Positions 61,701 through 64,000 of a stretch of DNA of 64,000 nt are shown piece by piece. The position numbers were made by a program, and so were the translations under genes. Location: NCBI GenBank assembly GCA_000499405.2, contig HG738137.1, positions 17,444,581 to 17,508,580 of the forward strand. Reading direction: 5' to 3'. The notes beneath the pieces were generated by a model. That model made no database searches. It was not told the origin of the DNA and saw nothing but the letters and a program-made list of their open reading frames with translations. The DNA is from Onchocerca volvulus (lineage: Eukaryota; Nematoda; Chromadorea; Rhabditida; Onchocercidae). Numbering within the stretch: the first letter of the stretch is position 1; every line of letters starts with the position of its first letter.

Positions 61701-62303
61701 TTCTAGTTTAAAAAAAAAAATTTAACAATGAATTTCAATCTGAAAAAAATCTTAAATTCAATTCAAGAAAGAAAAAAGGAAAATTTTACCGAAGACCGTC
61801 AAATTCAGTTTCACTTCCGTCAATTGTAATAATACGTGATCGAAGGTAAGCCTTTGCAGAACGAATATTCCTTTCCATAACGATTAATTTGCCCCAAATT
61901 TGTTCCTCAATGTTCGACAGTTTTCGATAAACTTCCATAATGTTATCCTTAAATGATATATCATTGAAATAATTACTTCTACAACTCAAATGATTAATAG
62001 TTAGTTTCATAAAAAGATACGAAAAATATTGATTGAATTTCGAAATTTTCTTTCTTTTTCCAACATTTTCTAATTCAACTATATCTTCGATATTAAACGA
62101 ATCCAAACTTAATTACAACATTTTACTATAATATTTTGAACATAATTGATTTGAAAAATTCAATAAATCCGCCGCAACTGACTTACTCGCTCAAAAGAAT
62201 CGATATCATTCCAACTTCGTAAAATTCCTAAATTTATTGTGGTACGTTGATCATTGTTGCTGTTTAGAAGTCGTTCGATCAAAGTTGAACGACAAAATGC
62301 CAT
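58705..62303 (-). CDS. MH2-fold (SMAD/FHA-like) protein without MH1 domain
   Basis: Seven exons, listed 5' to 3' on the minus strand: 62,303-62,187; 61,947-61,790; 60,631-60,559; 59,794-59,681; 59,395-59,294; 59,135-59,036; 58,886-58,705; 281 aa with phases closing. After a 39-residue start (MAFCRSTLIERLL...), the conserved block MEVYRKLSNIEEQIWGKLIV runs into LRSRIITIDGSETEFDGLR. GVKMKIDDIGNIWLKCTEGS then resembles the MH2 strand seen in SMADs as GVKLYYIGGEVFAECLSDSS. KIFDLKILKEF and ALWFAVIHLTALEMIQ follow. There is no DNA-binding MH1 domain and no SSxS phosphorylation tail, so it is not a classical R-SMAD. From memory it resembles the MH2-only family that includes Drosophila 'expansion', an epithelial and apical protein. 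The C-terminus is Ser-rich (SSISSSSYHS). Function here is unknown. The exon 2 acceptor (ATTTAAG|G) is the least certain boundary. Confidence 0.72.
60229..60478. mobile_element. MITE-like inverted-repeat element, decayed Helitron end nearby
   Basis: TAAATAAAAATATAAATGTT at 60,281, continuing CGTTTGTTCAAAATTTTAAATC, is complementary to the sequence ending at about 60,476 (GATTTAAAATCTTGAACAATGAACATTTGTATTTTTATTGA) over about 42 bp with a few mismatches. The same GTTCGTTTGTTCAAAAT stretch follows the Helitron 3' terminus at 5,862 and a relic at 12,552. The preceding CCCAGCGATG...CATTGCCGG (60,241-60,265) looks like a worn Helitron terminal hairpin. It lies in an intron of the MH2-protein gene. 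Confidence 0.55.
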
Positions 62304-64000
62304 CAATTTTTATTTAAAATAAAATATCGAAGTAATAGTTGATAAAATTTAATGCTTTATCCAATTTAAACTGAAGTAATAAATTCATTTAATTTTTAAT
62401 TAATTAATTCATATGCAAATTTTAATTTTCGTAAAATTTTCGAGAGTTAGATAAATCGGTATAAAAAGAATGGGAAAAAAATGCATAGCAGCTTTTTTAT
62501 CTTTTTTTTTTTTTTTTTTTTGTCAAAATGTAAAAATTGAAAAACTAGTAACAAAAAGAAATGTTGCGAAATGAGAATTAAAATAAATAAAATTTTTAAG
62601 AAACAAGCACAAATAAAAGTTTGGTTAAACTCAAAGTGAAGGAACAAAAACTGATATTTTCGTTCATTCAAGTTTACGTAAATCAAAACTAGCTATTGAT
62701 TAATCCAATAATCTAACTATTTAACAAGAACTATAATAATCATTATTACATCATTCATCAACAGTGATTTCTATTTTCAAATTATAAAGAAATTTTGAAG
62801 AATAAATAAATTTAAAATTAACGATAACAATTATATTTGATATAAAATTTTGAGCAAATTGAATAGCATGTTCGTAAATGTTTTATTGTTGAAATTTTCA
62901 AAATATATTTTAAAAAGATATTTAATTGAAATGAATCAAATATAATAAGAATAAAATACTTAAATTAATGATCTATTCTGTATCCGGACAATATGTAGCA
63001 AGAAAATTCATCATAATGATGGTGAAAGAACTAATTTGCTATATCATACAACGAAAGCAAAAGCAAAGCAAAAGTAAATTTTCTTTCCAAAAATGAGTAC
63101 AAATAAAATCGATTGAATTAAAATAACTAGAGTAAGATTTGAACAAAAATTTCTAATTAAAATAAATAAACTTGCTTTATTTGCAAAATAATCCAATTTT
63201 ATAATTTATTTATATCAAAATAAAGAAGATTAGAAGTTTCGAGAAAAATCAAAAAAAGTTCCAAAAAAATTTCAAGATCTTTCCAATCTTACATCCTACA
63301 CTTTTTGATGGGTTGTTGGTTATTTTTTAGGATATCTATCCTAAAAAAAAATTTCAAATGCAACATGTTGATACAATAACAGAAAACTGTTATGAATGAT
63401 GTGACGAGATCAAAGCCAAAAGATGTTTGATTTAATAGATTTAAAATATAAAAGTAAATTAAAAGAAAGTAAAGAATAGACAAGTTAGAAATGAAAATAA
63501 ATCAAATTCTCTTGTTGGTTTTTGGAATAAATAAGGAACTTTTTTTTTCCACCAATTTGGTTTTTTTGAATAATTTTTGAATTTTTCAAACAGATTACTT
63601 GTTGTCATATTTTAAAATATTAAGTAAGGCAGATAAAACGATTGGAATGAAAGGAGAAATTGGCTTGATTGATGAATGACTGAATGGACACTTCATTTAT
63701 TTCTTGACCTCTCTGAACTTCAAAACACATTAACATCATTATATCAATCTGCGAATTGTTATAAAAATTCTAATTTATGTAAAGGAAGAGATGATTGAAC
63801 TTTTGCAATTAAATCAATGTCCCATTACATAGTCTCATTATATTGTCACAAAAAGTACACAAATATTTCACTGAAAAAAAAAATGGCCATATAAAAAATT
63901 AAAATAATTTCAAAATCCCAGCATCCTTTTTGAAAAATTTCAGTATCCTTTGTGAATAATAAAATTTCTGAAATAATAGCATCCAATTTAGATTATAAAT
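62304..64000. other. Upstream of the MH2-protein gene, nothing recognised
   Basis: Very AT-rich, with a T tract at about 62,501-62,521 and no frame that looks coding on either strand. It presumably includes the promoter of the minus-strand MH2-protein gene, but no elements can be pointed out. Confidence 0.5.

Noticed and set aside
62447..62686. Minus-strand 79-codon frame upstream of the MH2-protein gene
   Set aside because: Phe/Leu/Lys-rich translation of AT-rich DNA and a homopolymer; no conservation can be argued.
1..64000. CRISPR arrays, rRNA, tRNA genes, bacterial-type operons or Wolbachia insertions
   Set aside because: No regularly spaced repeats, no cloverleaf or rRNA motifs, and no bacterial-like dense coding were seen by eye. 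A tRNAscan or rRNA model search could still find small RNAs.

Overview
This is AT-rich eukaryotic DNA that reads as a nematode, probably a spirurid or filarial species. Genes are split by introns of about 75 to 1,770 bp with GT(A/G) donors and TTTTCAG-type acceptors. Every plus-strand gene starts 3 to 13 bp after a T-rich AG, as expected for spliced-leader trans-splicing. Proteins are close to animal families with nematode orthologues. No organism can be named for certain from the sequence alone. The exon models below were built by reading frames and splice phases by hand.

Left half (1-34,171): a tandem array of short-chain dehydrogenase/reductase genes (SDR9C type, retinol/17-beta-hydroxysteroid dehydrogenase-like). 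Five 8-exon copies lie on the plus strand: A 8,416-10,635, B 13,978-16,272, C 19,207-22,309, D 25,345-27,748 and E 31,088-34,171. C, D and E have open frames of 344, 346 and 341 residues. A and B each carry a TGA in exon 3 plus a second lesion and look like young pseudogenes. An inverted, truncated sixth copy lies at 1-990, and an inverted exon 5 scrap lies at about 23,226-23,370. The spacers are a patchwork of duplicated blocks. A block of about 3.05 kb is indistinguishable between C and E at a constant offset of 11,881 bp. The spacer after C holds a copy of part of intron 1 of the neighbouring SPRYD7 gene. The spacer before A was split by a decayed BEL/Pao retrotransposon (1,601 to about 5,600, minus strand) and by a 1,738-bp non-autonomous Helitron (5,760-7,497, minus strand). 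The Helitron's empty site survives upstream of copy B.

Right half (36,195-62,303): ordinary single-copy genes. On the plus strand these are SPRYD7 (201 aa), the mitochondrial NAD-isocitrate dehydrogenase beta subunit (357 aa), WDR44 (15 exons, about 1,028 aa, with an N-terminal FFAT-like motif), mitochondrial ribosomal protein uS14m (199 aa) and ATP6AP2, the V-ATPase accessory protein/prorenin receptor (328 aa). The last two are only 256 bp apart and could be an operon. On the minus strand is a gene of at least 7 exons for an MH2-fold protein (281 aa, with a possible alternative 3' exon at 57,600). The remainder, 62,304-64,000, holds nothing I recognise.

I found no CRISPR array, rRNA or tRNA, and nothing I would call a wholly new biological system. 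The most interesting content is the mosaic, gene-converting SDR array and the transposon and gene-fragment insertions inside it.
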